A stretch of 64,000 nucleotides of DNA from Chitinophagaceae bacterium (GCA_016786845.1 JAEUVB010000010.1:1-64000); one strand, 5' to 3'. Counted from the first letter of the stretch, positions 44,501 to 54,386 are shown. Translations and numbers: made by a program. The notes: generated from the sequence alone by a model not told the origin.

Positions 44501-45730
44501 GGCATCAACACCTTGTAATACTTTAATCAATACTACCTGATAACTTTTCAATACAATCGGCTGACCGGTTGTGCAAGTTGAATCAGAGAATGTCAGGATC
44601 AATGTATGATCTCCGATATCAGCACCAGTTGGAGTCCAACTAAATGAGCCGGTCACAGGGTTTCCGCCCGCCAACGGTGTGGAGGTATAGGTTGAACCCG
44701 GACAAGATGCTGCATTATTACCATAGGTTTTAACAAGATTACTCACTGTTTGACTGGTTGCTTGGATATCAAATGACATCGGCTGACCGGGACAAACGGT
44801 TAATACAACCGGATTAGGGGATAACATAATTGCACCCTGTAAATTCGTAATAGGCTGTACCAATGGTGGTGCTGAATTACAATTCAATACATTAATCTGT
44901 ACATCACGCATTACCGATCCCACTTCAACACCGGTTTGTTTGTCATATTCCTTGGCCGTAAATGCGAGTACATAAAAACCGGTTACCGTTGGGGTAAACG
45001 CAGCCGTTCCGGTTTGAGGATCCACAACGTAACCACCCGGTGCATTCACAGGGTTATTTACAGAATAACTTGCATTAAAGGTATAAGGTGTACAACCTCC
45101 ACCACCCCAATCCTGTGGGTAGGAAGCAGAGAAAACAACTGAATCCAAATCCGGATCTATCGGTCCATTCAAATATAGTGTAGGTTGGTTATAGCATACA
45201 TATGGAATTGGGCGTATAGTCAATTTAGCTGAACTGTTGATTGGACGGGTCACGTTATTTAAAGTCGCATTAATGCAAGTTCCATTGGCTGGAATATTGG
45301 TTATCCCGATATTCCGGCAACAACCATTCCAGTTGAAAACCCAATCTGTACAGGCCATTGGCAAATTTACAATACCTGCATAGTGGCAATATTGGTATCC
45401 ATTGAACTGACTGCTTGGATTGATACAAGTACTCGGAACATTGGAACATAGATCATCCACAAAAGCAAAATTCTGAGGATCTGCAGCGGTCGCAGTATCC
45501 ACAGTAAATCCGAAATTTTGACCACAGGATATCGATGAAGCGGTCATATATTCTGATGTTCCCTGGCCGATACCGGTACAATCTCGATAAATAACCAAGT
45601 GTACTTTGTACTGGAGTGGCGCCATATATTCATAAAAAATATCAACCGCAGCCTGATGGGATGCGTTTGAGGCTGTGTAAGCCATCATCAATACGATAAA
45701 GACGGATAAGATGCGGAAAATTTTTTTCAT
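41564..45730 (-). CDS. Large secreted CHU/gliding-motility C-terminal domain protein
   Basis: The 1388-residue protein has a signal peptide (MKKIFRILSVFIVLMMAYTASNA) and many Ig/PKD-like beta-modules rich in Thr, Asn and Cys. It ends with a type B T9SS sorting domain from about 1295 (WVPTAFTPNNDGQNDIF, MNRWGQEVF). Two long segments, roughly 615-805 and 880-1090, are similar to each other. Each has a GWNNxxxQxxFxWDGxxNxVVxxC pattern and ends RPNxRFxxC, so they are an internal duplication. It is likely surface exposed. No enzyme motif was seen. It is a single-gene unit with its own terminator. Confidence 0.9.
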   Translation of the reverse strand: MKKIFRILSVFIVLMMAYTASNASHQAAVDIFYEYMAPLQYKVHLVIYRDCTGIGQGTSEYMTASSISCGQNFGFTVDTATAADPQNFAFVDDLCSNVPSTCINPSSQFNGYQYCHYAGIVNLPMACTDWVFNWNGCCRNIGITNIPANGTCINATLNNVTRPINSSAKLTIRPIPYVCYNQPTLYLNGPIDPDLDSVVFSASYPQDWGGGGCTPYTFNASYSVNNPVNAPGGYVVDPQTGTAAFTPTVTGFYVLAFTAKEYDKQTGVEVGSVMRDVQINVLNCNSAPPLVQPITNLQGAIMLSPNPVVLTVCPGQPMSFDIQATSQTVSNLVKTYGNNAASCPGSTYTSTPLAGGNPVTGSFSWTPTGADIGDHTLILTFSDSTCTTGQPIVLKSYQVVLIKVLQGVDAGPDLVTCTNADSVQLNATGPITVTQWTWSELSTGGTVGLSDPNIKNPKAFPPSTTTYVVNTNAQTACKNKDTITVTIFPGITVSAGGNHTICANDSIQLPATANPGQVNPIIDWTPGTDLSDSTTLQPWASPLVTTDYALTYIDDNGCKYTDHAIVDVNGARPVLNALSSENNVCPGYPFQLFANAASMPCGLSVFPCTTNPVFKIVGSGTVQQNQFSPYYTYWYDAYKTQILYTADELQQAGIVAGNISSIGWNVVAKGSDTMRNVKISMGCTSATDLNAGTGFLTGLSQVFSVNKYYSSLGWNNHNFQNNYFWDGVSNIVVQICYEVNGFNTNQDVVASSNTVNTMVMHQNQFGGTGCGLTATSPLIGAVRPNTRFKVCETGSFNYSWTPSSTLDNATIKDPTSSGIMNTTDFIVDVVSSSNPNCASKDTIQVIVDNSNSIGATATPAVLCEPGLVTLTGTPVGTPPQYECGEENVTCSAPFNQYFAGTGIASSTALTPLNGSWAGTRSQMLFTAAELNALGITKGRIDSLALDVTTKTSFAGFDFYIKLGCTPLTQLSSFIPAYQLKEVYHNPNYNTTVGWNNFPLQTPFVWDGIENLVVEMCFYNGQFNTIGADAVNYSNTLNPQFYSQGSNYGGCELPAAQFPGTPIISTARPNIRFSLCDIPNKVWKYRWEPGTFVFDSTAGVTTAYVNSSTTFNVFTTGGNKCEVTDSVTVTISIHDLRVTPMDTIICEGDTYQAIATGSGNAPSETFLWYDQNGGSTGLSCTNCSSPLITPPSGGDHYYTCTRLDAYNCGDTVTIHVKANPKPTVTILNGDSIRIKYEQEVNLIATGAEVYNWTPVWGTSNPNVSSMIVSPAEPTMYYVYGLNSSGCRNWDSIYVDIDYHDNLWVPTAFTPNNDGQNDIFRVANLTFQKIQEFRVMNRWGQEVFSATDNRGWNGDFKGKLQDMATFYYLIKVAYPDGATKTFKGDVTLIR

Positions 45731-45904
45731 ATGATATCTATATAAAAATTTAAACAGTCAGAAATGAAATCTCAGACCTGTTTGTAAGACGCTAAGTTAT
45801 TTATATAAGTTGGAATCTGAAAATATATTTTTAAATACTATATATTAGTTTTTTTTCACAGACGTTTATTTGCCGTTTAAAAAAGAATTGCCTAACTTGT
45901 ACCG

Positions 45905-46540
45905 ATGATTTCGGCGCTCATTGCAGGTTTAGGATTTGGCCTATTTATGGCCATTTCAGTGGGTCCTACCATATTCGCCATTCTCAAATACAGCATTAGC
46001 TATGGTTGGAAAGCAGGGATCAGTTTTGTAATCGGGGTATCCATCAGCGACAGTTTATATGTGGCTATGGCCAATTTGGCTTCGGGGTGGCTGGCCGGAC
46101 TTATGAGCCACGAAAAACTCATCGGATATATCGGTTCAGCTCTCTTTGCCATTATGGGACTTCATGGATTTTTCAAAAAAATCAAAGTGACCCGCAATAT
46201 CCAGGACATGGCGAAAGTGAAAAACAGGGATTATTGGAAGATTTTTGCCAGCGGTTTTTTAATGAATACCTTTAATCCCGGAGTCATTATTACTTGGATT
46301 ACCGCCGTAGCCGCCATTTCCAATATGGGCCCATCCTATCGGGTCATCTTTTTCGCCGCCTGTTTGGGACTTATCCTGGGTTTCGATTTTCTCAAAGTGC
46401 TTCTAGCCCAAAAAATCCGCAAAAAGCTCACACCACGCACCATTGTCTACATGAACCGCATTTCAGCGCTATGTATTTTAGGTATAGGTGTTTTTCTTTT
46501 CCTCAAAATTGCCTTTGACATTCAAATCGCAGGACATTAA
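45905..46540 (+). CDS. LysE-family amino acid exporter
   Basis: The 211-residue inner-membrane protein has about six hydrophobic segments and the LysE/RhtB N-terminus (GLGFGLFMAISVGPTIFAILKYSISYGWKAG, seen as short pieces). A conserved central NTFNPGVIITW is also present. It exports amino acids or similar small molecules by proton exchange. The paaG-like gene follows after 63 bases in the same direction. The substrate cannot be predicted. Confidence 0.9.
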   Translation: MISALIAGLGFGLFMAISVGPTIFAILKYSISYGWKAGISFVIGVSISDSLYVAMANLASGWLAGLMSHEKLIGYIGSALFAIMGLHGFFKKIKVTRNIQDMAKVKNRDYWKIFASGFLMNTFNPGVIITWITAVAAISNMGPSYRVIFFAACLGLILGFDFLKVLLAQKIRKKLTPRTIVYMNRISALCILGIGVFLFLKIAFDIQIAGH

Positions 46541-46603
46541 TTCCCTAAAGCCATTTTCTCAGAGAAATATTGCATTTTTGTTCCCTATAAAAATCTATAA
46601 CTT

Positions 46604-47380
46604 ATGTCCTTTATTCTCCATGAAAATTTGAATGGTGTCGCCAAAATCACCCTCAATCGCCCGGATAAATTCAATAGTTTTTGTCGCGAAATGGCCCTAA
46701 ACCTCCAGTCTGCATTAGATTTAGCCGCCAGCAACGCAGAGGTTCGGTGTATCTATATCACCGGAATCGGAAAGGCATTTTGTGCCGGACAAGACTTGGC
46801 AGAAGCCATCGAAGACAATGGCATTGAACTGGCGCAAATCGTGGCAGAACACTACAATCCCATCATTGAGAGAATTCGGAATATTGAAAAACCAATCGTT
46901 GCAGCAGTGAACGGCGTTGCTGCCGGCGCAGGGGCTAATATTGCTCTAGCCTGCGATATCGTGGTGGCTGCCGCTTCCGCATCTTTTATACAAGCCTTCA
47001 GCAAAATAGGCTTGGTTCCCGACAGCGGGGGCACCTTCTTTCTCCCTCGCTTGATCGGCATGCAAAAAGCTACGGCTTTGATGATGCTGGGCGATAAAGT
47101 CATAGCGGAAGAAGCGGAAAGACTCGGTATGATCTATCGCTTTTATCCGGATGAATCCTTTGCCACAGATAGTTGGAATCTGGCCCTCAATTTGGCTGCT
47201 ATGCCCACAAAAGGACTCGGTCTGACCAAAAGACTGCTCAATGAATCTGCCACAAATAATTTAGCGAATCAACTTTCACTTGAGGGGAAACTTCAGGTTG
47301 AAGCCTCAAATTCATATGATTACAACGAAGGCGTCAATGCATTCTTGGAAAAACGCAAACCGGTCTTTAAAGGACAATAG
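46604..47380 (+). CDS. paaG: Enoyl-CoA hydratase/isomerase, PaaG-like
   Basis: The 258-residue crotonase-fold protein has ITGIGKAFCAGQDL (oxyanion hole), AVNGVAAGAGANIALACD, and LVPDSGGTFFLPRLIG with Asp140, the PaaG signature where an Asp replaces one of the two hydratase glutamates. PaaG isomerises 1,2-epoxyphenylacetyl-CoA to the ring oxepin in phenylacetate breakdown. paaY and paaH homologues are about 5 kb away on the other strand. Generic enoyl-CoA isomerase is the alternative. Confidence 0.87.
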   Translation: MSFILHENLNGVAKITLNRPDKFNSFCREMALNLQSALDLAASNAEVRCIYITGIGKAFCAGQDLAEAIEDNGIELAQIVAEHYNPIIERIRNIEKPIVAAVNGVAAGAGANIALACDIVVAAASASFIQAFSKIGLVPDSGGTFFLPRLIGMQKATALMMLGDKVIAEEAERLGMIYRFYPDESFATDSWNLALNLAAMPTKGLGLTKRLLNESATNNLANQLSLEGKLQVEASNSYDYNEGVNAFLEKRKPVFKGQ

Positions 47381-47399
47381 GTTGCTTAGAAAAGATTTT

Positions 47400-47515
47400 G
47401 TTTTTGGGGGTCAGCGCTATCACATGATTCAGCTTATGGGCGTTGGCACCGTTTAGGCTGTCTCTCTTTGCTCAACAAGTCTGCGAAACAGACTCCTGAG
47501 CAATGGTGACATCAA
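47400..47515. repeat. Intergenic dyad element
   Basis: Contains GCTCA (47470-47474), then AGTCTG (47478-47483), loop CGAAA, CAGACT (47489-47494) and TGAGC (47497-47501): a two-step hairpin. The preceding GGGCGTTGGCACCG...GGCTGTC string resembles dispersed intergenic repeats that I recall from Bacteroidota genomes (memory only). Confidence 0.4.
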
Positions 47516-47545
47516 GCGATCACATCGTATGGAATCCTCCTTACA

Positions 47546-50233
47546 TCAAGATTCCATATAGCCTTTCAATTCTTCAAACACTTGTGCACTTACACGATTC
47601 AAGTTTTCAATCAATGGCTTCATTTCTTCGAAGGATACTTTCACCGATGATTTATGCTCCAGTTCCTGCACATGAGAAATGGTTTCTTTCACGCCCATGT
47701 AATTAAATTGTGTCTTCAGAGAATGTGCGGCAATTTTAATCATTTCATGATCTCCTTCCAACAACCCATTATTCAATTGGGCCAATAGTTTTGGTGCATT
47801 TTGTAAAAAAATTCCCACATATTTTTTTTGTTTCTCGGGATTATGACCTGCAAATGACATGAGAAATGTTAAATCGGTAATGCGCTCCTGTGAGGCTGGA
47901 ATAATGACACCGGGCATCTCATCGGCCAGCATGGCTTTAGGCGTATCCATCGCATGTCCATTCCCGGTCAACTGCCCTTCCTGTTTACGGTGCTCTATCA
48001 CCGCACGATCTATTTGATTCAGCATTTTCCTGACCAACTCCTCCTTTTGAAATGGCTTGGGAATATGATCATTCATCCCACTCGCCAAATAATGTTCAAT
48101 ATCTTGCTTCATTACATTTGCGGTCATCGCAATAATTCGGGTATGACGAGCAGGCGGCTCCAATTCTTTCCGTATAATCCGGGTGGCTTCCAGCCCATTC
48201 ATCAAGGGCATTTGGATATCCATGAGTACGAGATCGTATTTTCCGGAGCGAACCATTTCAATGGCATCCTGACCATTGCCGGCCTGATCAATTTGCATGT
48301 CCGGAGCCAACGCCAGCAAAGTATCTACTGCCAAAATCTGGTTGAACTCATTATCATCCACCAATAAGATTTTAGTATTATTCAATATTTCAAGATCTTC
48401 TGCCGACACCTGATAATCTTCTTTGTACACGGCGCCCTGTTCTTCAGACACTTGAAAGGGTATCATAAAAGTAAAGGTGGTCCCTTCCCCAATTTTACTT
48501 TGCACATCAATGGTACCGTCCATCAGTTCCACCAACTGTCGCGAAATGGTTAAGCCCAATCCTGTTCCACCATATTTCCTGGCCACATCGGTCCCTGCTT
48601 GTGTAAAGCTCTCAAAAATTTTATGCACGTATGTCTCAGAAATACCTATGCCCGTATCAATCACATCAAATGCAATTCGAATTAAACGATTCTGATGAAG
48701 GACAGAATGGCATTTAATTCTAACTGAACCTTTTTCCGTAAACTTCACCGCGTTTCCCGCCAAATTCATCAGGATCTGACTCAAGCGTGTAGGATCCCCG
48801 GTCAATTGATCCGGTATGCCTTCTGCGATATCATAACGTATTTCAATCCCTTTTTCCTCTGCTTTGAATCGCAATAAAGTCACCACATTTTTTAAAACAT
48901 GCTTCAGCGAAAAATCGATGTACTCAATGGTAATTTTACCGGCCTCAATTTTCGAAAAGTCTAAAATATCATTAATAATCACCAGCAAATTATCAGCACT
49001 CTGGGCAATCGCATTCAAATACTTCAACTGATCGGGCCTTGGTGATTTCTCCAACAGCAATCGCGTCATGCCTACAATGGCATTCATGGGTGTACGAATT
49101 TCATGACTCATATTGGCGATGAACTCCTGCTTTAATTTTGCAGATTGCTCCGCCACTTCTTTCTCCTTCACTGCAAATTCAATCTCATGACGAATCTGTA
49201 AATTCTTTAGTTTATTGATCGTGTTTTGCTGAAATATTTCTTCCTTTAGTGCTTCATACTTTTTCAAATTCTCATAGGCCTCCGGGATGTCACCCATTTT
49301 TTCATACACCTGAGCATACATTTCGTGAATACTCATGATATCATGTTTGCGGGAATGTTCATTGGCGGTATCATAGGCTTTATCCAAATGCTGCAACGCC
49401 TTTTCATAATGCTTTTCATCTACATTCACCCGCCCCAGATAAAACTCCGAAATGATGACCCCTTCGATATTGGATAAATCGATAGATTGCTGTAAAGCGA
49501 CCTCCAAATACTTGATAGCCTTCTCATATTTCTGCTGTTTGTAATACACTTTCCCGATACCGCTATTGGCCAACATATGTCCGATCGTATTACCTTCAGT
49601 CAGCGCCAAACTCTTTTTAAAATTAATCAATGCATTGTCATAATCATCTTTTTTGAAGTAGATATTTCCTAAAGTGTGATACACATTGATCAGCCTTTTA
49701 ATATCCTTATATTTTTCAAAAATGATCAGACATCGACTGGCATACTCCAACGCATTTTCATAATCGTATAAATCAAAATGCAAATTGGAAATATTGATCA
49801 GTACCACAGACTGAGATAATTCATCACCCAATTCTTCATTGATCTCCAAAGCCCATTGATAATATTTGGAAGCATTAGACAAATCGCCTAAATCACGATA
49901 GATGTTTCCATAATTATTATAGATTCTGGCTTTTAGGGTGTGGTTGCCAATGGATTTGGCTATTCTCAGCGCCTCCTTTAAAGTATCCAGCCCCTTGTTG
50001 TACTCTCCTTTCAACCAATAGCAGGCCCCTCTGTGATTCAAACCACGTCCTATCCCTTCCTGAAAATTAATTTTTCTCGAACGCTCGATGATCTCTTTCG
50101 ACAAGCGAAAAGCTTCATCAATATCATAATTTCTGATCTCCAAAACGATGTCGATCAGACAATTTATTTTTTCCTTTTCATCCTGAAGCGTATTGTAAAG
50201 CGTCTTCAGTTCAAGATATTTTTCTGTACTCAT
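47546..50233 (-). CDS. Cytoplasmic TPR hybrid histidine kinase with receiver and Hpt domains
   Basis: The 895-residue protein has no transmembrane segment. In order: TPR repeats (about 1-330), a coiled linker, HisKA with His377 ([12 protein letters not shown]), HATPase (N box [10 protein letters not shown] boxes DTGIGI and GGTGLGL), a receiver with Asp672 ([12 protein letters not shown]), and an Hpt domain with His837 (AAHSLKTQ). A full phosphorelay can thus run within one chain. The TPR part probably senses protein partners. The ATG overlaps the tilS stop (ATGA), so translation is coupled. No output regulator gene is adjacent. Confidence 0.95.
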   Translation of the reverse strand: MSTEKYLELKTLYNTLQDEKEKINCLIDIVLEIRNYDIDEAFRLSKEIIERSRKINFQEGIGRGLNHRGACYWLKGEYNKGLDTLKEALRIAKSIGNHTLKARIYNNYGNIYRDLGDLSNASKYYQWALEINEELGDELSQSVVLINISNLHFDLYDYENALEYASRCLIIFEKYKDIKRLINVYHTLGNIYFKKDDYDNALINFKKSLALTEGNTIGHMLANSGIGKVYYKQQKYEKAIKYLEVALQQSIDLSNIEGVIISEFYLGRVNVDEKHYEKALQHLDKAYDTANEHSRKHDIMSIHEMYAQVYEKMGDIPEAYENLKKYEALKEEIFQQNTINKLKNLQIRHEIEFAVKEKEVAEQSAKLKQEFIANMSHEIRTPMNAIVGMTRLLLEKSPRPDQLKYLNAIAQSADNLLVIINDILDFSKIEAGKITIEYIDFSLKHVLKNVVTLLRFKAEEKGIEIRYDIAEGIPDQLTGDPTRLSQILMNLAGNAVKFTEKGSVRIKCHSVLHQNRLIRIAFDVIDTGIGISETYVHKIFESFTQAGTDVARKYGGTGLGLTISRQLVELMDGTIDVQSKIGEGTTFTFMIPFQVSEEQGAVYKEDYQVSAEDLEILNNTKILLVDDNEFNQILAVDTLLALAPDMQIDQAGNGQDAIEMVRSGKYDLVLMDIQMPLMNGLEATRIIRKELEPPARHTRIIAMTANVMKQDIEHYLASGMNDHIPKPFQKEELVRKMLNQIDRAVIEHRKQEGQLTGNGHAMDTPKAMLADEMPGVIIPASQERITDLTFLMSFAGHNPEKQKKYVGIFLQNAPKLLAQLNNGLLEGDHEMIKIAAHSLKTQFNYMGVKETISHVQELEHKSSVKVSFEEMKPLIENLNRVSAQVFEELKGYMES

Positions 50234-51549
50234 GAATCTTTTTCAGTTTTGTCAATATAGCGAATGGTATAAACGGCTGTCGTTTGTGGCTTTACACGAG
50301 TCCGATCGTCTTGTTTAATGCCTGCTACCCACAATATTCTTCCGCCGGATTCCAATACCCTGACTTTTTCTTTTTGATGGATGGGCATTTTTAAGTCTAT
50401 CAAAATCCTGGCTACCTTTTTCTTTTTTGGCATACCGAATGGATAAAGATAATCCCCCGCCTTCCATTTGCGCAGTATCAGTGGAAATTCTATTGGATCG
50501 GATGTGACCATGATTTCATGCGGATCTGCCGGCAGCTTTTCAGATACAGGAAGTTTCTTCGATATTTTAAAAAGATATTCCGCTGTTTCTATGTTGACAT
50601 TATCTGATTCTATCATCACGAAATCTGCCTCATCCACTTTTGCTTCGGTAATAATTAAAAAATCGCCATGTCGAATAACCCTGTATTTTTCATTGCCCAC
50701 CTTTGCACCCGATTGACTATCGAGTAGTTGCAACACTTGCAGACTTAAATCCCAGTTAAAATGAAAGGGTTTCAACAATTCATAGAGTGTCACCTCTATG
50801 GACTCTTGCTTAAGTAGCTTTCTTATTGGAATATAATGATCCCTGCCACGAACTTCGATCAGCTTTTTTCTTAATGTCAATATGGCCTCTTCATAAATCT
50901 TCAAACTCCCTTTGAACCGTTGAATATTTTTGGCCAAAGTGGATCGAAGCTCAGGGAATGTCTGCTCCAACTGCGGAATCACCTCATGGCGTATTATATT
51001 TCGGGTATATTTTACGCTCGCATTGGAGCGGTCCTCCCTCCAAGTCACTTGATGCGCCTCCGCAAAAGCTGAAATTTGCTCCCGAGAATAATTGATTAAA
51101 GGCCTGATTAACCAATCGGTCTTTTCGGGTATACTGCCCAACCCACGGATACCCGTTCCCCTGAAAAAATGAAATAGCAAAGTCTCTATCGCATCGTCCT
51201 GATGATGGGCTGTAGCTAAAAAATGATAGGGCCCCAGGGGCAAACATTCTTTAAAGAACATATACCGCAATATTCTTGCAGCCTCTTGTATCGACAGACC
51301 CTGGCTTTGTGCAAAATCTTCGGTCTGGAAACGCTGTACATAAAAGCGAATTTGATGTTTTTCACACCAGGTCTGAACGAGAACTTCATCTGCATCGCTA
51401 TCCTCCCCTCTCAATTGAAAATTGCAATGGACCACGGCAAAACGAATACCGCTTTGTCTGAATAGCTCCGCCATTACCATAGAGTCCTTGCCTCCGCTCA
51501 CGGCCAGCAGATAGGTTAAATCGGCATTAAGGTGTAGTAAATGCATCAT
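50230..51549 (-). CDS. tilS: tRNA(Ile)-lysidine synthase
   Basis: The 439-residue enzyme has the N-type ATP pyrophosphatase P-loop SGGKDS (18-23), a central insertion, and a C-terminal TilS domain (about 350-435: [31 protein letters not shown]). It converts C34 of the AUA-decoding tRNA to lysidine, changing its identity from Met to Ile, an essential step. Two adjacent ATGs (51549 and 51546) are possible starts. The 3' end overlaps the histidine kinase start. A small TPR gene lies five bases upstream. Confidence 0.96.
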   Translation of the reverse strand: MMHLLHLNADLTYLLAVSGGKDSMVMAELFRQSGIRFAVVHCNFQLRGEDSDADEVLVQTWCEKHQIRFYVQRFQTEDFAQSQGLSIQEAARILRYMFFKECLPLGPYHFLATAHHQDDAIETLLFHFFRGTGIRGLGSIPEKTDWLIRPLINYSREQISAFAEAHQVTWREDRSNASVKYTRNIIRHEVIPQLEQTFPELRSTLAKNIQRFKGSLKIYEEAILTLRKKLIEVRGRDHYIPIRKLLKQESIEVTLYELLKPFHFNWDLSLQVLQLLDSQSGAKVGNEKYRVIRHGDFLIITEAKVDEADFVMIESDNVNIETAEYLFKISKKLPVSEKLPADPHEIMVTSDPIEFPLILRKWKAGDYLYPFGMPKKKKVARILIDLKMPIHQKEKVRVLESGGRILWVAGIKQDDRTRVKPQTTAVYTIRYIDKTEKDS

Positions 51550-51554
51550 CGTAA

Positions 51555-51893
51555 TTAATCGGTCAATTCGTCCAAAACCATTTGCAGTTCATTCATGGCG
51601 TGCCGGTCGTTTAATTCCCGGGCAATCAGAATACCCTTTTCATAAACGGCAATGGCAGATTCAGGTTCTCCTTGCATTTCCAAAGTTTTGCCTAAATGAT
51701 AATAAGTACCTATATACTTTTCATTTATGGCCAAAACGCGCTGAAAAGACTCGATGGCCAACTGCAATTCTCCCATTTTTTGGTATTCCAAACCCAGGGC
51801 ATGAAGCAGAAAACAATCGCCCGGCATCTCTTGCAGCATTTGGGTCAATCGTTGGATTCTGTTTTGTGCCGTATTATTATTGATTTCTTGCAT
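51555..51893 (-). CDS. Small TPR protein
   Basis: The 112-residue protein is made of about three TPR-like helix pairs (LLHALGLEYQKMGELQLAIESF, TYYHLGKTLEMQGEPESAIAVYE, seen as short segments). Five bases separate it from tilS, so it probably heads a TPR-tilS-kinase transcript. Protein-binding is the expected role; the partner is unknown. Confidence 0.85.
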   Translation of the reverse strand: MQEINNNTAQNRIQRLTQMLQEMPGDCFLLHALGLEYQKMGELQLAIESFQRVLAINEKYIGTYYHLGKTLEMQGEPESAIAVYEKGILIARELNDRHAMNELQMVLDELTD

Positions 51894-51908
51894 CTATGTG
51901 TATATTTG
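51880..51908 (+). promoter_or_regulatory. Candidate promoter for etfBA (TTG-N18-TATATTTG)
   Basis: TTG (51880-51882) and TATATTTG (51901-51908) are 18 bases apart, matching the Bacteroidota consensus. It lies about 110 bases upstream of etfB, within and beside the start of the divergent TPR gene. Confidence 0.45.
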
Positions 51909-52019
51909 CCGTCCCGAATATTTTTTAAAAATAGGAAGGGAACCGCAATAATACGGCATCATAGCCACAATTTGAGGCGGCTGATTTCCGAACCATGAAT
52001 AATACATAATTACGAACAC

Positions 52020-52763
52020 ATGAAAATACTGGTTTGTATCACGAAGGCACCCGACACAACAACGAAAATCGCCTTTACGGATAATGATACGAAGTTTAAT
52101 GAAGCTGGCGTACAATGGATCATCAATCCTTACGAAGAATGGTACGCTTTGGTACGCGCCCTCGAATTGAAAGAGGCCGGATTGGCTACGGCCATTCACC
52201 TGATTACGGTCGGCAAATCGGATACCGAACCGGTCATCCGTAAGGCTTTGGCTTTAGGTGGTGACGAAGCTATCCGTATCGACGGCGACAGCAATGATCC
52301 TTATTTTATCGCTGCCCAAATCGCCGAATATGCACGCAGTCAAAACTATGACCTGATCCTCACCGGGAAGGAAAGTATCGATTACAACAGTTCCAATGTT
52401 GGGGCCATGGTATCAGAAATGTTGGACATGCCTTTTATCGGTCATGCTACGAAATTAGATCTTTCAGGCAATCAGGTTACCGTCAACCGTGAAATAGAAG
52501 GCGGAGAAGAAACGGATACCTGCCCTACCCCTCTCGTCATTTCTTGCCAAAAAGGAATGGCTGAAGCCCGTATACCGAATATGCGCGGCATCATGGCAGC
52601 CCGAACCAAACCCTTACAGGTTGTAGCTCCTGCAGCATTAGCTGAATTGACCTCCCTCGTTTCTTATGATATGCCTCCTCAAAAAGCCGGGGTCAAAATG
52701 ATTGATGTAGAGCAAATGGACGAATTGGTCCGACTCCTGCACGAAGAAGCCAAAGTAATCTAA
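52020..52763 (+). CDS. etfB: Electron transfer flavoprotein, beta subunit
   Basis: The 247-residue protein begins MKILVCITKAPDTTTKI and has the ETF-beta family AMP/FAD-supporting region (DLILTGKESIDYNSSNVGAMVSEML). With EtfA it accepts electrons from acyl-CoA dehydrogenases and passes them to the respiratory chain. etfA follows after 33 bases. Confidence 0.97.
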   Translation: MKILVCITKAPDTTTKIAFTDNDTKFNEAGVQWIINPYEEWYALVRALELKEAGLATAIHLITVGKSDTEPVIRKALALGGDEAIRIDGDSNDPYFIAAQIAEYARSQNYDLILTGKESIDYNSSNVGAMVSEMLDMPFIGHATKLDLSGNQVTVNREIEGGEETDTCPTPLVISCQKGMAEARIPNMRGIMAARTKPLQVVAPAALAELTSLVSYDMPPQKAGVKMIDVEQMDELVRLLHEEAKVI

Positions 52764-52796
52764 TTAAACATTCAACTTTAAGCATTAAATATTCTT

Positions 52797-53768
52797 ATGA
52801 TTCTTGTATTTGCCGAACAAAACAACGGAACTTTTAAAAAAGCCACCTACGAAGCGGTTAATTATGCTGCAAAAGTTGCCGCTGCATCCAACGATACCGT
52901 CACTGCATTGGTCCTTGGCGAATGCAGTACAGCTGCCTCTCTTGGAGAATATGGCGCTCATAAAGTAATCCATATTTCCGATGCCCGCCTGAATCACCTT
53001 GATGCCAAAGCATATTCGAAAGCGATAGCTTCCGTGGCCTCTGAAGGTGCTGCAAGCATCCTTGTATTTTCCAATAATATCACGGCAAAAGCAGTTGCCC
53101 CCAGGGTATCAGCCCGCCTAAAAGCCGGTCTCATTTCCGGAGCCATTTCTTTGCCCGATACCGCCAATGGTTTTGTGGTAAAAAGAGGCGTTTTCTCCGG
53201 CAAAGCCTTTGCTTATGCCAAAATTAACTCGGAGATGAAGATCGTTGCCATTACGCCCAATTCTTTTGGAGTTGAAAAAATGGGACAGTCTGCCGAGGTG
53301 GAAACTCACTCTATGGAGTTTAGCGCACAGGATTTTTCCATTAAGGTAGAAAATGTACAAACTGTCAGCGGCATCGTTCCATTATCCGAAGCTGAATTGG
53401 TTGTCAGTGGCGGCCGCGGATTAAAGGGTCCAGAAAATTGGGGCATACTTGAAGATATGGCCTCCAGCCTGGGTGCTACACTGGCATGCTCACGTCCGGT
53501 GGCCGATTCGCATTGGCGCCCTCATCATGAACACGTCGGACAAACGGGTGGTACCATTCGTCCTAATTTATATATCGCTGTCGGAATTTCCGGTGCCATT
53601 CAACACCTGGCCGGAGTCAATAGCTCTAAAACCATAGTGGTCATTAACAAAGATCCCGAAGCTCCCTTTTTCAAAGCTGCTGATTATGGTGTATTGGGAG
53701 ATGCCTTCGAAATTGTTCCTAAACTCACTGCGGCATTTAAAAAATTCAAAGCGGCACAAAACGCATAA
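52797..53768 (+). CDS. etfA: Electron transfer flavoprotein, alpha subunit
   Basis: The 323-residue protein has the C-terminal FAD-binding region of EtfA (GRGLKGPENWGILEDMA, VGQTGGTIRPNLYIAVGISGAIQHLAG, NKDPEAPFFKAADYG in short pieces). It partners EtfB, encoded upstream, in transferring electrons from fatty acid oxidation. The next gene, encoding a DUF151 protein, follows 21 bases later. Confidence 0.97.
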   Translation: MILVFAEQNNGTFKKATYEAVNYAAKVAAASNDTVTALVLGECSTAASLGEYGAHKVIHISDARLNHLDAKAYSKAIASVASEGAASILVFSNNITAKAVAPRVSARLKAGLISGAISLPDTANGFVVKRGVFSGKAFAYAKINSEMKIVAITPNSFGVEKMGQSAEVETHSMEFSAQDFSIKVENVQTVSGIVPLSEAELVVSGGRGLKGPENWGILEDMASSLGATLACSRPVADSHWRPHHEHVGQTGGTIRPNLYIAVGISGAIQHLAGVNSSKTIVVINKDPEAPFFKAADYGVLGDAFEIVPKLTAAFKKFKAAQNA

Positions 53769-53789
53769 ACTTAATTCTACAGCATCGGT

Positions 53790-54386
53790 ATGAGCTCTCG
53801 TAAATTGGAATTGGAAATAGTAGCCCTCTCACATAGTGTCACCCAATCGCATTCCTATGCCGTGGTACTGGGAGAAGTGAATGGGGTTCGTAAATTGCCC
53901 ATCGTTATCGGTGGATTTGAAGCTCAGGCAATTGCCGTCGCCCTCGAAAACATGCAACCCACCCGCCCGCTCACGCACGATTTGCTGAAGAATATGATGC
54001 AGGCCTTTCAGATTCAACTCACGGAAGTGCTCATCCATCGGATACAGGAAGGTATTTTTTATGCTAAACTCATCTGCCAATCTCCCCTCGAAACCATTGA
54101 AATCGATTCCCGTACTTCAGATGCATTAGCCCTGGCTGTTCGTTTCGATGCGCCTATTTTTACCTATGAATCTATTCTCGATTCAGCCGGCATGCAAATG
54201 GATGAAACAACCGGGACCAAAGCCTTGGAAGATGAGAAAAAATCAAAATCTAAAATGACCACACCTAAGAGTGATTTAACGACCTTATCTGTGGCTGAAT
54301 TGCAAAAAATGTTGGAAGATGTATTGGATAAAGAAGACTATATCCGTGCCGCCCAAATCCGGGATGAGATTAATAATCGTAAGTAA
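53790..54386 (+). CDS. DUF151 (bifunctional nuclease-like) protein with UVR motif
   Basis: In this 198-residue protein residues 1-130 form a DUF151 domain (VVLGEVNGVRKLPIVIGGFEAQAIAVAL, SRTSDALALAVRFDAPIF). The end has a UVR/UvrBC-like helical hairpin (LQKMLEDVLDKEDYIRAAQIRDEI). DUF151 proteins are reported as nucleases in plants and are widespread in bacteria with unclear roles; UVR motifs mediate protein contacts. It is probably cotranscribed with etfBA, but nothing in its sequence links it to electron transfer. Confidence 0.9.
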   Translation: MSSRKLELEIVALSHSVTQSHSYAVVLGEVNGVRKLPIVIGGFEAQAIAVALENMQPTRPLTHDLLKNMMQAFQIQLTEVLIHRIQEGIFYAKLICQSPLETIEIDSRTSDALALAVRFDAPIFTYESILDSAGMQMDETTGTKALEDEKKSKSKMTTPKSDLTTLSVAELQKMLEDVLDKEDYIRAAQIRDEINNRK

